DNA of 64,000 nucleotides from Stigmatella aurantiaca DW4/3-1 (GCF_000165485.1 NC_014623.1:2437501-2501500); one strand, 5' to 3'; shown: positions 43,019 to 52,772, counted from the stretch's first letter. The notes: generated by a model from the letters alone, not told the origin. A program made the numbers and translations.

Positions 43019-43040
43019 GGGGCCTCCAGGTGGAGGCCCC
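43019..43040 (+). terminator. strong hairpin, possible terminator
   Basis: GGGGCCTCC and GGAGGCCCC form a perfect 9-pair stem around the 4-base loop AGGT. It is followed by TTCCTGG rather than a T-run, so it is at best a partly Rho-independent terminator for the AraC fragment. It lies 43 bases before the start of the next gene and could also be in its leader. Confidence 0.5.
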
Positions 43041-43082
43041 TTCCTGGTAAAATGAGCCCCTCTGCTGAAAAGGGGATCTGTC

Positions 43083-43655
43083 ATGCGGATGTTCAAGCTG
43101 CTACTCGGTGGGACCGCGCTTGTCGGCGCAGCGCTGGGGCCAGGGTCCGGAGAAGCCGCGGCCAAGGTGATCGGCCCTGGGTTCGGCCGGATCTGCTACG
43201 AGTACGCCCGGGCCGGACATGCCTCGGACGTAGGCCTTGAGGCCTGCAATCAGGCGCTCACCGAGCAGAACCTGGATCCGAGCGATCGCGCCGCGACCTT
43301 CGTCAACCGCGGGATTCTCCACATGTATGCCAGGGAGCACGCGCTCGCGCTCGCCAGTTACGAGCAGGCGTTGAGGGTGGAGCCGGATCAGGCCGAGGCC
43401 TACGTCAACCAGGGCATCGCGCTGGTGAACCTTGGCCGGGACGCAGAGGCGGTGGCGGCGGTCAACCGGGCGCTGGAGCTGAACACCGCACGGCCCGAGC
43501 TCGCCTACTACACGCGCGGCATCGCCCACGAGATGCTCGGCAACGACCGCGCCGCCTTCAACGACTACCGCCAGGCCGCGGCGCTCAAACCCGAGTGGCA
43601 GGAGCCGCACACGCAGCTTCGGCGCTTTTCAGTCGTCCCCAAGGGAGAGGGCTGA
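43083..43655 (+). CDS. exported TPR protein
   Basis: A 190-residue protein with a Sec signal peptide (FKLLLGGTALVGAALGPGSG, cleavage near AAA). Three to four TPR units follow: NRGILHMYAREHALALASYE, EAYVNQGIALVNLGRDAEAV and AYYTRGIAHEMLGNDRAAFN, ending in a short polar tail. It is a periplasmic or surface scaffold by inference; partners are unknown. It has no obvious operon mate. Confidence 0.85.
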   Translation: MRMFKLLLGGTALVGAALGPGSGEAAAKVIGPGFGRICYEYARAGHASDVGLEACNQALTEQNLDPSDRAATFVNRGILHMYAREHALALASYEQALRVEPDQAEAYVNQGIALVNLGRDAEAVAAVNRALELNTARPELAYYTRGIAHEMLGNDRAAFNDYRQAAALKPEWQEPHTQLRRFSVVPKGEG

Positions 43656-43737
43656 GCCCACGTCGTGACCCCGGTTCGCCAGGGCCTGGGTCACGGCCCA
43701 GCAGCTCCGCGCCCGGAAGTTTTCGAGCTCCACGATG

Positions 43738-44073
43738 CTAGGGAGAAGCGCATTCTTGCTGCACCTCATCTGCGTTCGCTGTCTCGAAGGGGGTGAGTTC
43801 TCCGCAGGGCACCCGCTCCTCGGTGATGCCCGAGCAGGAGCCGAAAGCAGAACTGCTGCGGTATGCGACGACGCGATTCTCCTGGATGCACTCCCAGATG
43901 GCGATGTCGTATCCCACCTCGACGCCCGTTTGGCATTCGCGATCGGGAGGGGTGTCCAGCGCTTTCCGTGGCTCACCCAAGCAGCAGGCTTGGAGCGCGA
44001 GGAACAACGGCACGAAGAGGAGCCGCCGGTACAGCGCCGGGTGACGCGAGGCGAAGGGCGGAGAAGGGCGCAT
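43738..44073 (-). CDS. small Cys-rich lipoprotein
   Basis: A 111-residue protein; the start MRPSPPF is preceded by AGGAA six bases upstream. The signal RRLLFVPLFLALQACCLG contains the lipobox LQAC. The mature part (QTGVEVGYDIAIWECIQENR, SCSGITEERVPCGEL) has several Cys and looks disulphide-stabilised. I do not recognise the family. It lies convergent with the TPR gene. Confidence 0.65.
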   Translation of the reverse strand: MRPSPPFASRHPALYRRLLFVPLFLALQACCLGEPRKALDTPPDRECQTGVEVGYDIAIWECIQENRVVAYRSSSAFGSCSGITEERVPCGELTPFETANADEVQQECASP

Positions 44074-44342
44074 GAGCGTTTCCTGGGTGGGGGGATGCCA
44101 CTCCCAGTGCAATCGCAATGCCCGGCTGAAACATCACTTCTTCCCAGGGAGATGCGTCGGGTACGCGCTTCACATGCCGTTGAACCAGGACAACAATGTC
44201 AGGCCCATTCCAACAGGTGGTTGACGAGGGGGATGGGCTTCGTCTCGAAGAAGCGGGGACCCTATTTCAGGGCCCCCATCCGGAGAGTCGCCCTCTGGAA
44301 CCCCGCCATCCGTCAAGAGAAACGTTCCAGGAAGTTCGCAAC

Positions 44343-44710
44343 CTACCCAGGGCAGTCGGTCACCTCGACGGTGCGGCTCACGGGTTGGGCAGCATTCCCC
44401 GCGCTGTCCGAGAGCGTGTACGCCCGGGTGTACACGCCATGGACCCATCCATTCACGTCACCCGCCCAATGTGAACGGTCGCGGGGTTGCTGTTGGTGAT
44501 TCCATTGCTGGCCTTGAAAACATACGAATCCGTGCCGCTGAATCCAACGTTGGGAGTGTAAATCACGCCAGCGCCCGTGCCGCTCAGCGTTCCAAAGGCA
44601 GGGGGCGTCACGATCAAATAGGTGTGGGGTGCGCCTGCTGGGTCGGTGGCTGTCAGCGCAATACTCTTGGCAGTGTCTTGGTCTGTGGAGACTGTCTGAT
44701 GATACGCCAC
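44343..44710 (-). pseudogene. remnant of an Ig-like/tandem-repeat surface protein
   Basis: One frame reads YHQTVSTDQDTAKSIALTAT, DPAGAPHTYLIVTPPAFGTL and SGTDSYVFKASNG, a Big/VCBS-type Ig-like repeat common in large surface adhesins. It runs to a stop at 44453. A second frame continues with GVYTRAYTLSDSAGNAAQPV, SRTVEVTDCPG, a typical end of such multi-domain proteins. The N-terminal part is absent and a frameshift separates the two pieces, so it is a decayed 3' end. Confidence 0.6.
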
Positions 44711-45145
44711 CGGTGGGCAAATCGTACGGCGCCTGAATCCAGAGTAGCGGACGGACTCCTGAGAGAAGTTGTAGAAGGCAAGAGGAGCGAGACATGAACA
44801 ACACCGCCCCCGGCACAGAGCGTCATGTTCATGGTTTGTTTCGTGCGGCGATCTTCGAAGGCTCGGTCGGCGCGTGAAGCGCCGCTGCCAAGCGCTCGGC
44901 CCACATGGCGTAGATCCACGCCCCTCCCGCGCGCCATCAGGCTCCGGGAGGCGGGGCGTCGTCTGCCGTGTGTAGAGCGCCTGGACGACGTAGAGCGGTG
45001 CAAGGGGAAGATTCGGAGAGCCTCTCGACGATCGACATCAGCGCACCCCTTGCACATCAGGGAACTCAGTTGACATCTCGGTCCTCTCCGGGGGCCTGGC
45101 ACACCTTGTGGGTACCGGCGCCGATGACGACGGTGTCCTGACTCC
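44711..45145. other. intergenic, nothing recognisable
   Basis: About 435 bases between the adhesin remnant and the NTF2-like gene. Open frames are short, basic and unconvincing. A Cys/Arg-rich minus-strand frame at 44653-45102 has no ribosome-binding site and overlaps the remnant. I see no hairpin or promoter I would defend. Confidence 0.45.
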
Positions 45146-45577
45146 TTACCCCTCGTTCTGGATTTTGGCGAGCGCCGCCGCCTGGATGGCCGGGAAACGC
45201 TCGCCCATTCGTGTCGCGAGCGCCTGGGCTGCCTTGAGCGGGCGGACCATGACCATGAAGTCGACGATCTTGCCGTGTTCGTTGAACACCAAGAAGTCGC
45301 AGCCGGTGAGGTGGAGCCCGTCGACCTTGGCCTCGAAGACGTAGGCGTGGTTGATACCGTCCTGAATCTCGCGCACGTAGTGGAAGTCCTCGAAGACCTC
45401 GATCACCGCCTGCAAGATGGCGCTGGTGACCGCCTTGCCCGGGTAGGGCTTGAACGCGACGGGACTGTGGAAGACGACATCGTCAGCGAGCATCGCCTCA
45501 ATGGCATGGATGTCCTTGGCGTCGACTGCTTCTCGGAAAGTGGCCACGTGTCCTCCAGACTCAACGAGTTGAGTCAT
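45146..45577 (-). CDS. NTF2/SnoaL-like protein
   Basis: A 143-residue protein of the NTF2-like cone fold: FREAVDAKDIHAIEAMLADD, VVFHSPVAFKPYPGKAVTSA (the typical 'active site' stretch of SnoaL-like proteins), then HYVREIQDGINHAYVFEAKV and GKIVDFMVMVRPLKAAQAL. Members include small isomerases, hydrolases and ligand-binding proteins; the specific activity cannot be told. Downstream of it there is no partner gene. The alpha/beta hydrolase at 45665 points the same way and ends 87 bases upstream, so co-transcription is possible. Confidence 0.85.
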   Translation of the reverse strand: MTQLVESGGHVATFREAVDAKDIHAIEAMLADDVVFHSPVAFKPYPGKAVTSAILQAVIEVFEDFHYVREIQDGINHAYVFEAKVDGLHLTGCDFLVFNEHGKIVDFMVMVRPLKAAQALATRMGERFPAIQAAALAKIQNEG

Positions 45578-45664
45578 TTCCTGTGCAAGGATGTTGTGGC
45601 CTGCACGATGTCAAACGGGGCTTGCCCCACTCAATGGGGGCAAACTCACCTTGACGCGGTGCCG

Positions 45665-46714
45665 CTATCTGCTCCGCTTGCGCGGGCTCGGCCGTCGAGT
45701 CGCCTTCTTCGCGGCGCTCTTCTTCGCGGTGCGCCCGGTGTCTGGGGGGGCGCCCGAGGGGTAGAGCGCGCGCCGCAGGGCCTGCTCGTAGTCGCGCAGG
45801 AAGGACTGAGCGACCTGGGTCTGCTCGACGAGGTTGAAGGCATGGACGGCCCGCGGGTACACGTGCAGTTCGGTGGGCACGCCCTCGGCCAGGAGTCGGC
45901 GTGCATACTCCACGGTTTCTTCCATGAAGAGATCGAGTGCGCCCACACACATCAAGGTGGGAGGCAGCCCCGCGAGCGAGTGTGCGCGCGCGGGGGCCGC
46001 GTAGGGAGACACGTCCGCGCCTCCGGGCTTCTGGCCGAGCAGACATTTCCAGCCGAAGCGGTTGGACGCGCGCGTCCAGAAGAACGCCCCCACGTGGGGG
46101 GCGGGGTCGACTCCCGCGGCCGTGCGATCATCAATCATGGGGTAGATGAGCACTTGGAAGATGACGGGCACATCGCCTCGATCCCGGAGCATCAATCCCA
46201 GGGCCGCGGCGAGGCCTCCCCCTGCGCTCTCGCCCCCAATGGCGAGGCGGCTCGCGTCCACGCCCAGCTGCGCGGCGTTCGCATGCAGCCAGCGCAGCGC
46301 GGCGTAGCAGTCCTCGACGGGACCTGGAAAGGGCGTCTCGGGGGCCAGGCGGTAGTCCACCGAGACGATGACGCATCCTACCCGGCTGGCGAGCCGCCGG
46401 TTACTCACGTCGTTCATCTCGGGCGAGCCGATGATGTAGCCGCCGGGGTGCATGTGCAGCAGTGCGGGCCACGCACCCGGAGATTTCCGCTTGGGCCGGT
46501 ATACGAGAACCCGAACCTCGGGCGCGCCCGGCGGACCCGGCACCCAGCGCTCGGACACCTCGACATCCCTGGGCAGCGTGGGCGGTGCTCCCTTCTCTAA
46601 CCCGCGCGCCAGCTCGAGCCGCATGCGAGGCAGCGTCTCGCGCGTGGGTTTGATCTCGGACCACTGTTCGATGAACGGATGCAGCTCGGGATCGACGAGG
46701 TGCCGCGATGACAT
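45665..46714 (-). CDS. HSL-type alpha/beta hydrolase
   Basis: A 349-residue esterase/lipase; the start at MSSRHLVDP was preferred over one 17 codons upstream. The oxyanion motif is HMHPGGYIIGS and the nucleophile is in GGESAGGG, the standard patterns of the hormone-sensitive-lipase family. The acid and His are in LMCVGALDLFMEE and RAVHAFNL. A Lys/Arg-rich tail (AKKSAAKKATRRPSPRKR) is added at the C-terminus, unusual for the family and histone-tail-like. No signal peptide. The substrate is probably a short-chain ester. Confidence 0.9.
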   Translation of the reverse strand: MSSRHLVDPELHPFIEQWSEIKPTRETLPRMRLELARGLEKGAPPTLPRDVEVSERWVPGPPGAPEVRVLVYRPKRKSPGAWPALLHMHPGGYIIGSPEMNDVSNRRLASRVGCVIVSVDYRLAPETPFPGPVEDCYAALRWLHANAAQLGVDASRLAIGGESAGGGLAAALGLMLRDRGDVPVIFQVLIYPMIDDRTAAGVDPAPHVGAFFWTRASNRFGWKCLLGQKPGGADVSPYAAPARAHSLAGLPPTLMCVGALDLFMEETVEYARRLLAEGVPTELHVYPRAVHAFNLVEQTQVAQSFLRDYEQALRRALYPSGAPPDTGRTAKKSAAKKATRRPSPRKRSR

Positions 46715-46966
46715 GGGGTGCTCCCGGGGTAAGGCGGTTTGTCTCCTTCCTACCTCTCGGTCCAAGCCATTTCTATCGCGAGTTCTTCGAGGTGCCGCTC
46801 GTGCGAGTTACACACGCTGGATAACAAGTCATTTCGAAGGTTGGTTTAGAAGCGCAGGACAGGGTGTCAGTGGATCGGTCGGCAGCAGTCCGCCGCCACA
46901 TGGATGAACGGCACCAGCGTCACCGATTGGCCTGACCTGGTAGTGACCCCCCAAGACCACGGGCCT
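46715..46966. other. intergenic, nothing recognisable
   Basis: Spacer between the divergent hydrolase and ilvD genes. It shows no repeat and no credible frame; the ilvD promoter begins at its right end. The sequence 46790-46850 is relatively A/T-rich. Confidence 0.4.
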
Positions 46967-46995
46967 TTGCGCACCCGGCCAGAAACCGGTAGACT
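46967..46995 (+). promoter_or_regulatory. candidate sigma-70-type promoter of ilvD
   Basis: TTGCGC (46967-46972) and TAGACT (46990-46995) are separated by 17 bases, close to the consensus spacing. Transcription would start about 25 bases before the ilvD ribosome-binding site GAGGA. The match is better than most promoter candidates in this GC-rich DNA and may have travelled with the gene. Confidence 0.5.
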
Positions 46996-47029
46996 GCATG
47001 ATCCCGAAAATCAGCTCGAGGATGACACT

Positions 47030-48865
47030 ATGCCTGCATACCGCTCCAGAACCACGACCCATGGCCGCAACATGGCGGGCGCGCGCGGGCTCTGGCGTGC
47101 GACCGGCATGAAGGATTCGGATTTCGGCAAGCCGATCATCGCCGTGGTCAACTCGTTTACCCAGTTCGTTCCGGGCCATGTGCACCTGAAAGATCTCGGC
47201 CAGCTCGTCGCCCGCGAGATCGAAGCCGCGGGTGGTGTCGCCAAGGAATTTCACACGATCGCGGTGGATGATGGCATCGCCATGGGTCATGACGGCATGC
47301 TCTATTCGTTGCCGTCGCGTGAGATCATCGCCGACTCGGTCGAATACATGGTCAATGCGCATTGCGCCGATGCGATGGTCTGTATCTCGAACTGCGACAA
47401 AATCACTCCCGGCATGCTGAATGCCGCCATGCGCCTCAATATCCCGGCCGTCTTCGTGTCCGGTGGCCCGATGGAAGCAGGCAAGGTCGTCCTGCACGGC
47501 AAGAAGGTTGCCCTTGACCTCGTCGACGCCATGGTCGCTGCCGCCGACGACAAGATCTCCGACGAGGACGTCCAGACGATCGAGCGCTCCGCTTGCCCGA
47601 CCTGCGGCTCCTGTTCGGGCATGTTCACCGCCAATTCGATGAACTGTCTAACCGAAGCACTGGGCCTCTCCTTGCCCGGCAACGGCTCGACGCTCGCCAC
47701 CCATTCGGATCGCAAGCGCCTCTTCGTCGAGGCCGGTCATCTGATCGTCGCTCTCGCTCGCCGCTATTACGAGCAGGATGACAAAAGCGTCCTGCCGCGC
47801 AACGTCGCCACCAAGAAGGCCTTCGAGAATGCCATGTCGCTCGATATCGCCATGGGTGGTTCCACCAATACGGTGCTGCATATCCTCGCGGCTGCCTACG
47901 AAGGCGGCGTCGATTTCACGATGGAGGATATCGATCGCCTGTCGCGCAAGGTGCCGTGCCTCTCCAAGGTTGCGCCAGCCAAGCAGGACGTGCATATGGA
48001 AGACGTCCACCGCGCCGGCGGCATCATGCGCATCCTCGGCGAACTCGATCGCGGCGGCCTGATTCACCGCGATTGCTCGACTGTGCATGCCTCCACGCTC
48101 GGCGATGCGATCGACCGCTGGGACATCACCCGCACCAACAATGAGTCCGTGCGCGAATTCTTCAGGGCTGCACCGGGCGGCGTGCCGACCCAGGTTGCCT
48201 TCAGCCAGTCCTCGCGTTGGGATGAGCTGGATGCGGACGGAGAAAAGGGCGTCATCCGCTCGGTCAAGCATCCGTTCTCGAAGGATGGCGGCCTGGCTGT
48301 TCTCTACGGGAACATCGCGCTCGACGGCTGCATCGTGAAGACAGCTGGCGTCGATGAATCGATCCTGAAATTCACCGGTCCGGCGGTCGTCTTCGAAAGC
48401 CAGGACGCGGCGGTGAAGGGCATTCTCGGCAACGAAGTGAAGGCTGGCGACGTCGTCGTCATCCGCTATGAAGGCCCGAAGGGCGGTCCGGGGATGCAAG
48501 AAATGCTTTATCCGACCAGCTATCTGAAGTCGAAGGGCTTGGGCAAGACCTGCGCGCTCATCACCGACGGTCGCTTCTCGGGCGGTACGTCCGGCCTTTC
48601 GATCGGCCACGCCTCGCCGGAAGCCGCCCAAGGCGGCCTGATCGGCCTCGTGCGCCAGGGCGACATGATCGAAATCGACATTCCAAACCGCACGATCAAT
48701 CTGGCGGTCTCCGATGCCGAACTTGCTGCCCGCCGCCACGAGCAAGATGCGCTGGGCTGGAAGCCTGCTGCTCCGCGCAAGCGCAACGTCACGACCGCGT
48801 TGAAGGCCTATGCCGCCTTCGCCGCCAGCGCCGATAAGGGGGCTGTCAGGATCCTGCCGGAGTAA
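47030..48865 (+). CDS. ilvD: dihydroxy-acid dehydratase
   Basis: A 611-residue enzyme of branched-chain amino-acid and pantothenate synthesis; it removes water from 2,3-dihydroxy-isovalerate/methylvalerate to give the 2-keto acids. The start at [20 protein letters not shown] has GAGGA eight bases upstream; an in-frame ATG 42 codons earlier is not conserved. Iron-sulphur cluster Cys residues are in [13 protein letters not shown] and [21 protein letters not shown] and GRFSGGTSG are the other family blocks. The gene's codon use and protein sequence look alphaproteobacterial (rhizobial), and it is less GC-rich than neighbours. No other ilv genes are near, suggesting single-gene transfer. Confidence 0.96.
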   Translation: MPAYRSRTTTHGRNMAGARGLWRATGMKDSDFGKPIIAVVNSFTQFVPGHVHLKDLGQLVAREIEAAGGVAKEFHTIAVDDGIAMGHDGMLYSLPSREIIADSVEYMVNAHCADAMVCISNCDKITPGMLNAAMRLNIPAVFVSGGPMEAGKVVLHGKKVALDLVDAMVAAADDKISDEDVQTIERSACPTCGSCSGMFTANSMNCLTEALGLSLPGNGSTLATHSDRKRLFVEAGHLIVALARRYYEQDDKSVLPRNVATKKAFENAMSLDIAMGGSTNTVLHILAAAYEGGVDFTMEDIDRLSRKVPCLSKVAPAKQDVHMEDVHRAGGIMRILGELDRGGLIHRDCSTVHASTLGDAIDRWDITRTNNESVREFFRAAPGGVPTQVAFSQSSRWDELDADGEKGVIRSVKHPFSKDGGLAVLYGNIALDGCIVKTAGVDESILKFTGPAVVFESQDAAVKGILGNEVKAGDVVVIRYEGPKGGPGMQEMLYPTSYLKSKGLGKTCALITDGRFSGGTSGLSIGHASPEAAQGGLIGLVRQGDMIEIDIPNRTINLAVSDAELAARRHEQDALGWKPAAPRKRNVTTALKAYAAFAASADKGAVRILPE

Positions 48866-49093
48866 AACGGGTCACAAGCTGGCCAAAGAGACCAGGGGCT
48901 TCGACTGGAAGAAGCTGCCCAAGCAGCTGAGAGTGGAAGAAGCCGGGCGGGTTGACTGGAGCCTTGCTGAAAGCCTGAGCGGCCCAGCCGCGCCCCAGCC
49001 ACCAAGAGGCCTCAGGCTTGGGACAGAGGCAAGCGGAACAAGGCCATCCCCATGGCGGCTGGAGTAGGCTGCCCCTTCTTCCAGGAGGGGATC

Positions 49094-50128
49094 ATGGGCT
49101 CTGCGTTGCTGAACGGATGGCGAGCGGCGTTGCTCGGCTCGGTGCTGTTTCTTGCTGCGGGGTGTAAGGAGGATTCTCCAGACCCAGGGGACGGGCAGGA
49201 CCTGGATCCAGAGAGCACGGATGTTTGCCGCAAGCCGGCCTTTCCGCCGGATGCGCCCTGGAACAAGGACATCTCCAGCGCCCCACTCGATGCCCAGTCC
49301 GGGGCGGTGATCTCCTCGCTCCAAGCACAGGGCTGGGGAAACGGGCGCTTCCAGATCGACTTCTCCTTCGAAGTGCTTTGCACCAGCGATGCGCCGCTCC
49401 GGACGTTCCAGAAGACAGACGACTTCTATGCCGGGGAATGCGACGACACCGCCGTGCCCGTACCCGTGGGAGGCGCCCTCGAAGGGGAAGCGGGCTATCA
49501 GTGCACGGGCGATGGGGATTGCCATTTGATTGTGATTCACAAGCCCACGCGCAAGCTCTACGAGCAGTGGAGGGTCGACATCTCGGGGAACACCTACCGG
49601 GGCGGGTGCCTGGCCGTATGGGATCTCAGCCGGGTCTATCCGCCACAAGGGCGCGGGGAGCAGTGCACGAGCGCGGACGCGGCGGGGCTGCCCATCACAC
49701 CGCTGCTCTTCGATGCCGATGAGGTCGCGGCCGGAGAAATCAAACATGCTATCCGGTTCATTCTGCCCAATAGCCGGATCCGCAACGCGACGTACGTCCG
49801 TCCCGCGACCCATGCAACGCGGGCCGCGAGTGGTGGCACGAACGCGCCCCCCTATGGTGTGCGCCTGCGTCTGAGGTCGAACTTTCCCGTGGAAGGCTTG
49901 CCCAGCGCTGGTGCCCGGGTGGTGGCCCGGGCCCTCCAGAAGTATGGGATGATTCTGGCCGACGGCGGCAACATCGCCCTGACGGCCCAGAGCGATCGCT
50001 CCACGGCGGCCAAGTGGGCTGGCTTGTTGGGCCCGCTGGATCTGAGAACGATCCAGCCCTCGGACTTCGAGATGGTGGAGGCGGGTTCCCGCTTCACCTG
50101 GATGGGTGACTGTGTGCGGAGTCCTTAG
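49094..50128 (+). CDS. secreted lipoprotein, uncharacterised family
   Basis: A 344-residue lipoprotein. The start MGSALLNGW was chosen because the signal RAALLGSVLFLAAGC (lipobox LAAGC) directly follows. The mature protein includes NKDISSAPLDAQSGAVISSL near the N-terminus, KPTRKLYEQWRVD, and LPITPLLFDADEVAAGEIKH followed by AIRFILPNSRIRNATYVRPA. I have seen this block order in secreted bacterial proteins of unknown function, sometimes attached to carbohydrate-related domains. QKYGMILADGGNIALTAQSD near the C-terminus is also conserved in that group. No catalytic assignment is made. Confidence 0.75.
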   Translation: MGSALLNGWRAALLGSVLFLAAGCKEDSPDPGDGQDLDPESTDVCRKPAFPPDAPWNKDISSAPLDAQSGAVISSLQAQGWGNGRFQIDFSFEVLCTSDAPLRTFQKTDDFYAGECDDTAVPVPVGGALEGEAGYQCTGDGDCHLIVIHKPTRKLYEQWRVDISGNTYRGGCLAVWDLSRVYPPQGRGEQCTSADAAGLPITPLLFDADEVAAGEIKHAIRFILPNSRIRNATYVRPATHATRAASGGTNAPPYGVRLRLRSNFPVEGLPSAGARVVARALQKYGMILADGGNIALTAQSDRSTAAKWAGLLGPLDLRTIQPSDFEMVEAGSRFTWMGDCVRSP

Positions 50129-50176
50129 AAAATGTGAAACTCGAAATGACGAGGATCCGACGCGTCGGTTCTGACA

Positions 50177-50208
50177 TTGACGTGTCAACGCGAACATTGA
50201 CGTGTCAA
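50177..50208. promoter_or_regulatory. two phased palindromes upstream of the amidohydrolase gene
   Basis: The perfect 12-base palindrome TTGACGTGTCAA occurs at 50177-50188 and again at 50197-50208, exactly 20 bases apart, about two helical turns. The surrounding ACATTGACGTGTCAA is also repeated. The layout suits a dimeric repressor or activator binding on one face of the DNA. It is 125-165 bases before the amidohydrolase start and just after the preceding stop. No candidate regulator gene is adjacent. Confidence 0.6.
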
Positions 50209-50332
50209 TCAAAAAATGCATCGGCAGGGCATCGCCCCGTTGCACATGGGTTCGTCAAAACGATAAAGAACGATGCAGAAGCGAGAATCACTTGTATGGG
50301 TTGAAGTGACCTTTCCCTCATTCCAGAACGTT

Positions 50333-52357
50333 ATGAACCGATCCCTGCGCCAAGAACCGCTGCTCGCCTGTCATATGCTGTCACGTGCCTTTGTATCTCT
50401 CGCCGCGCTCACCCTCCTGGCTTCCTGCACGACCAGGGGAGGAATTGGTGCGGGCGGGGATGGCACGGTCCTCTTTGTCGGCAAGATTCTCACGATGGAT
50501 GACCAGGGAACGATCGCCGAGGCCGTCTCCGTGGATAAGCGGGGCCGAATCTTGAAGGTGGGCACCGAGGAGGAAGTGAGGAAGGGATTAAACGCGGAGG
50601 TGGAGCCCATCCGCCTGGCCGAGGGGCAGGTTCTGATGCCGGGGTTCATCGATCCGCACATCCACCTGCTGCCGACGCTGTTGCAGAGCCTGCCGGTGAC
50701 GCACAATCTAGCGCCCTGCCTACCGCCCCCCTACAAGGCGGCGAACTCCGAGGGCTGCCAGAACTACGTGCTGCCCGCGCTCAAGTCGATGCGACCGCCC
50801 TCTACCGGCAAACTCGAGGGCGCGGAGTTCATCGTGGGAATGAACCTGGACCCGTCGCGGCAGGCATTGGGCTCGGATGAATGCAGCAAAGACAAGATCA
50901 CGCCCTTCATGGACAGGCCGATGCAATATCTTGAGGACTGCGTGAACAGGGACCGTCCGGTTCTTGTCGTGGATCAGTCTGGCCACCTGGCCTACGTGAA
51001 CCAGAAGGCGTTCGAGGTCGTCTGCATCGAGATGACAGGGAAAAAGGAGTGCGATGCCCCCAGGTCGGTCACGGACAATGGTGGGGAATGGGTCAAAGAC
51101 AGCATCACCCAAAAATACACAGGGTTGCTCCGTGAGTCTCCTGCCTTCGAGCCGTTCTTCCAGGCGATGGGAAAGGGGCTCCTGCTGGGGCTGATGCACA
51201 CGAACCCGGTCCAATTTGTCAAAGAATCCGAAAAGGACATCCTTCAGACCATTCAAGCGCTGCGCGCAGCCGGGCTCACGACCGTTGCGGATGGAGGACT
51301 GGCGAGCAAGGGACAGATCGATGCTGTGAAGTTCCTGGCGGAGAGGCCGAATTTCCCGCTGCGAATCACGGGCCTCGTGCGGGACAACGCTGCGTCAGGC
51401 GACGCCAAGCATCCGCCGATCCTGCCTTCGGGACCGGACTGCGACCCAACCCAGGATACCCAGTGCAAGCTGCCGATGTGGCTGGGCGTTGGCGGCATCA
51501 AGCTCTGGGTAGACGGGTCGACGCAAGGCTGCACCGCACAGCTCGCGCCCCCCTACAAGTACCAGGATCCCGGACACTGCGCTCAGGCGGGGGAGGGCCG
51601 GTCCGACTTCACCACGGATCAAATCGTCACTCGATTGAAGGATCTCTGGAATACGGGGGCGTGGCGGTTCCAACTGCATGCCAATGGCAACGGCGCGAAC
51701 CAGACGGCCATCGATGCGTTCACGCAGCTCCAGATGCAGAAAGTGAACCCTCACCGGCTGCTGTTCATCCACAACACGGTGGGAGCGGAGACGATCTCCG
51801 AGCAGCTCGGCAGCATGCGCAAGGGCACCCTCTTTGTGGGCGAGAAGAAGGTGCCTGCCCTGGACGCGCGGGTGACGCACCTCATCGGCCATGTGGCGTA
51901 CTGGGGCAATGCCCTCGAGGGGATGCTGGGAAAAGAGGGCGCGCAGAACATCGACCCGATAGCGTTTGATCGCCAGTATGAAGTCCCGTTCTCGTTCCAC
52001 AGCGACTCGATGGTGACCCCCTCGCGCCCGCTCTGGTTCGTGGAGCAGGCCGTCACGCGTCGCACGTGGACGTATCCCGATTTCACGAAGACCCCCAATC
52101 CCGTCCCCGTGCTCGGGGCCCGTCATGTGGCGACAGTCGAAGAGGCGCTGCGCGCGATCACGGTGGAACCGGCCCGTCAGCACGAACTCGACGCGTGGCT
52201 GGGCAGCATCGAGGAGGGAAAGGTGGCGGACTTCGTCGTGCTGGGGGCCAATCCTCTCGACTACGACCCCTCCAAGGGAGGAGACCCCACGAAGCTCAGC
52301 CAGATTCCGGTGATTCAGACGTACCTGAACGGCCAGCCCACCGTTGGCAGCCACTGA
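50333..52357 (+). CDS. lipoprotein amidohydrolase (amidohydrolase 3/YtcJ-like)
   Basis: A 674-residue metal-dependent hydrolase. Signal MLSRAFVSLAALTLLASC has a lipobox, so the enzyme is on the envelope; the start could also be the ATG at 50375. FVGKILTMDDQGTIAEAVSV and GQVLMPGFIDPHIHL (metal-binding His-x-His) are the usual start of amidohydrolase 3 proteins. Later blocks are GGIKLWVDGSTQGCTA, FQLHANGNGANQTAIDAF (metal His) and FSFHSDSMVTPSRPLW. The C-terminal ARQHELDAWLGSIEEGKVAD closes the beta-sandwich. Insertions with several Cys-containing loops (LAPCLPPPYKAANSEGCQN) are extra compared with YtcJ and could form disulphides outside the cytoplasm. The substrate is unknown. Confidence 0.9.
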   Translation: MNRSLRQEPLLACHMLSRAFVSLAALTLLASCTTRGGIGAGGDGTVLFVGKILTMDDQGTIAEAVSVDKRGRILKVGTEEEVRKGLNAEVEPIRLAEGQVLMPGFIDPHIHLLPTLLQSLPVTHNLAPCLPPPYKAANSEGCQNYVLPALKSMRPPSTGKLEGAEFIVGMNLDPSRQALGSDECSKDKITPFMDRPMQYLEDCVNRDRPVLVVDQSGHLAYVNQKAFEVVCIEMTGKKECDAPRSVTDNGGEWVKDSITQKYTGLLRESPAFEPFFQAMGKGLLLGLMHTNPVQFVKESEKDILQTIQALRAAGLTTVADGGLASKGQIDAVKFLAERPNFPLRITGLVRDNAASGDAKHPPILPSGPDCDPTQDTQCKLPMWLGVGGIKLWVDGSTQGCTAQLAPPYKYQDPGHCAQAGEGRSDFTTDQIVTRLKDLWNTGAWRFQLHANGNGANQTAIDAFTQLQMQKVNPHRLLFIHNTVGAETISEQLGSMRKGTLFVGEKKVPALDARVTHLIGHVAYWGNALEGMLGKEGAQNIDPIAFDRQYEVPFSFHSDSMVTPSRPLWFVEQAVTRRTWTYPDFTKTPNPVPVLGARHVATVEEALRAITVEPARQHELDAWLGSIEEGKVADFVVLGANPLDYDPSKGGDPTKLSQIPVIQTYLNGQPTVGSH

Positions 52358-52389
52358 CCTGATTCTATCAGACGCTGCCCACCCGCCGC

Positions 52390-52617
52390 TCAGTACCTCA
52401 AGCCGTGGGCGGTGGGGTACAGCGGGTGGGCCGTATCATGAGGCACATCCATGGAGGAGGGCAGCTCGAAGGGGAGCTTGCCCTCCGGTCCGGCCTTGCC
52501 CGTCAAGACGTCGAACAGCGTGGTATCGCTCACGCCGAGGTTGCCGAGGAGCGCGCCGACCTTGTCTTGGAGGTGGGTCAGGATCGCCGGCCGGACCATG
52601 TAGACCGTGACGGACAT
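52390..52617 (-). pseudogene. glycoside hydrolase family 3 C-terminal fragment
   Basis: The minus-strand frame reads VTVYMVRPAILTHLQDKVGA, LLGNLGVSDTTLFDVLTGKA, GPEGKLPFELPSSMDVPHDT and ends PLYPTAHGLRY. This is the end of a beta-glucosidase-type GH3 protein (the G-KLPFELPSS..AV....P-DT-PLYP-GFGL-Y block). The catalytic part is missing, so it is a scrap left between the amidohydrolase and RtcB genes. Confidence 0.75.
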
Positions 52618-52772
52618 GCTGCATGCGGTCAGGAACTTTCGGACTGCCGCGTCGGGGTGGCTCGAAGGATGGTCTCGTGCCATCCCGAGGCCGCGGCTGC
52701 TGACCCGAGGTCTACCTCATTCGTCCACGTCCCCCCGTGCCCTTCGGGCGCGGGGTCACTCCGAGTAGGGTC

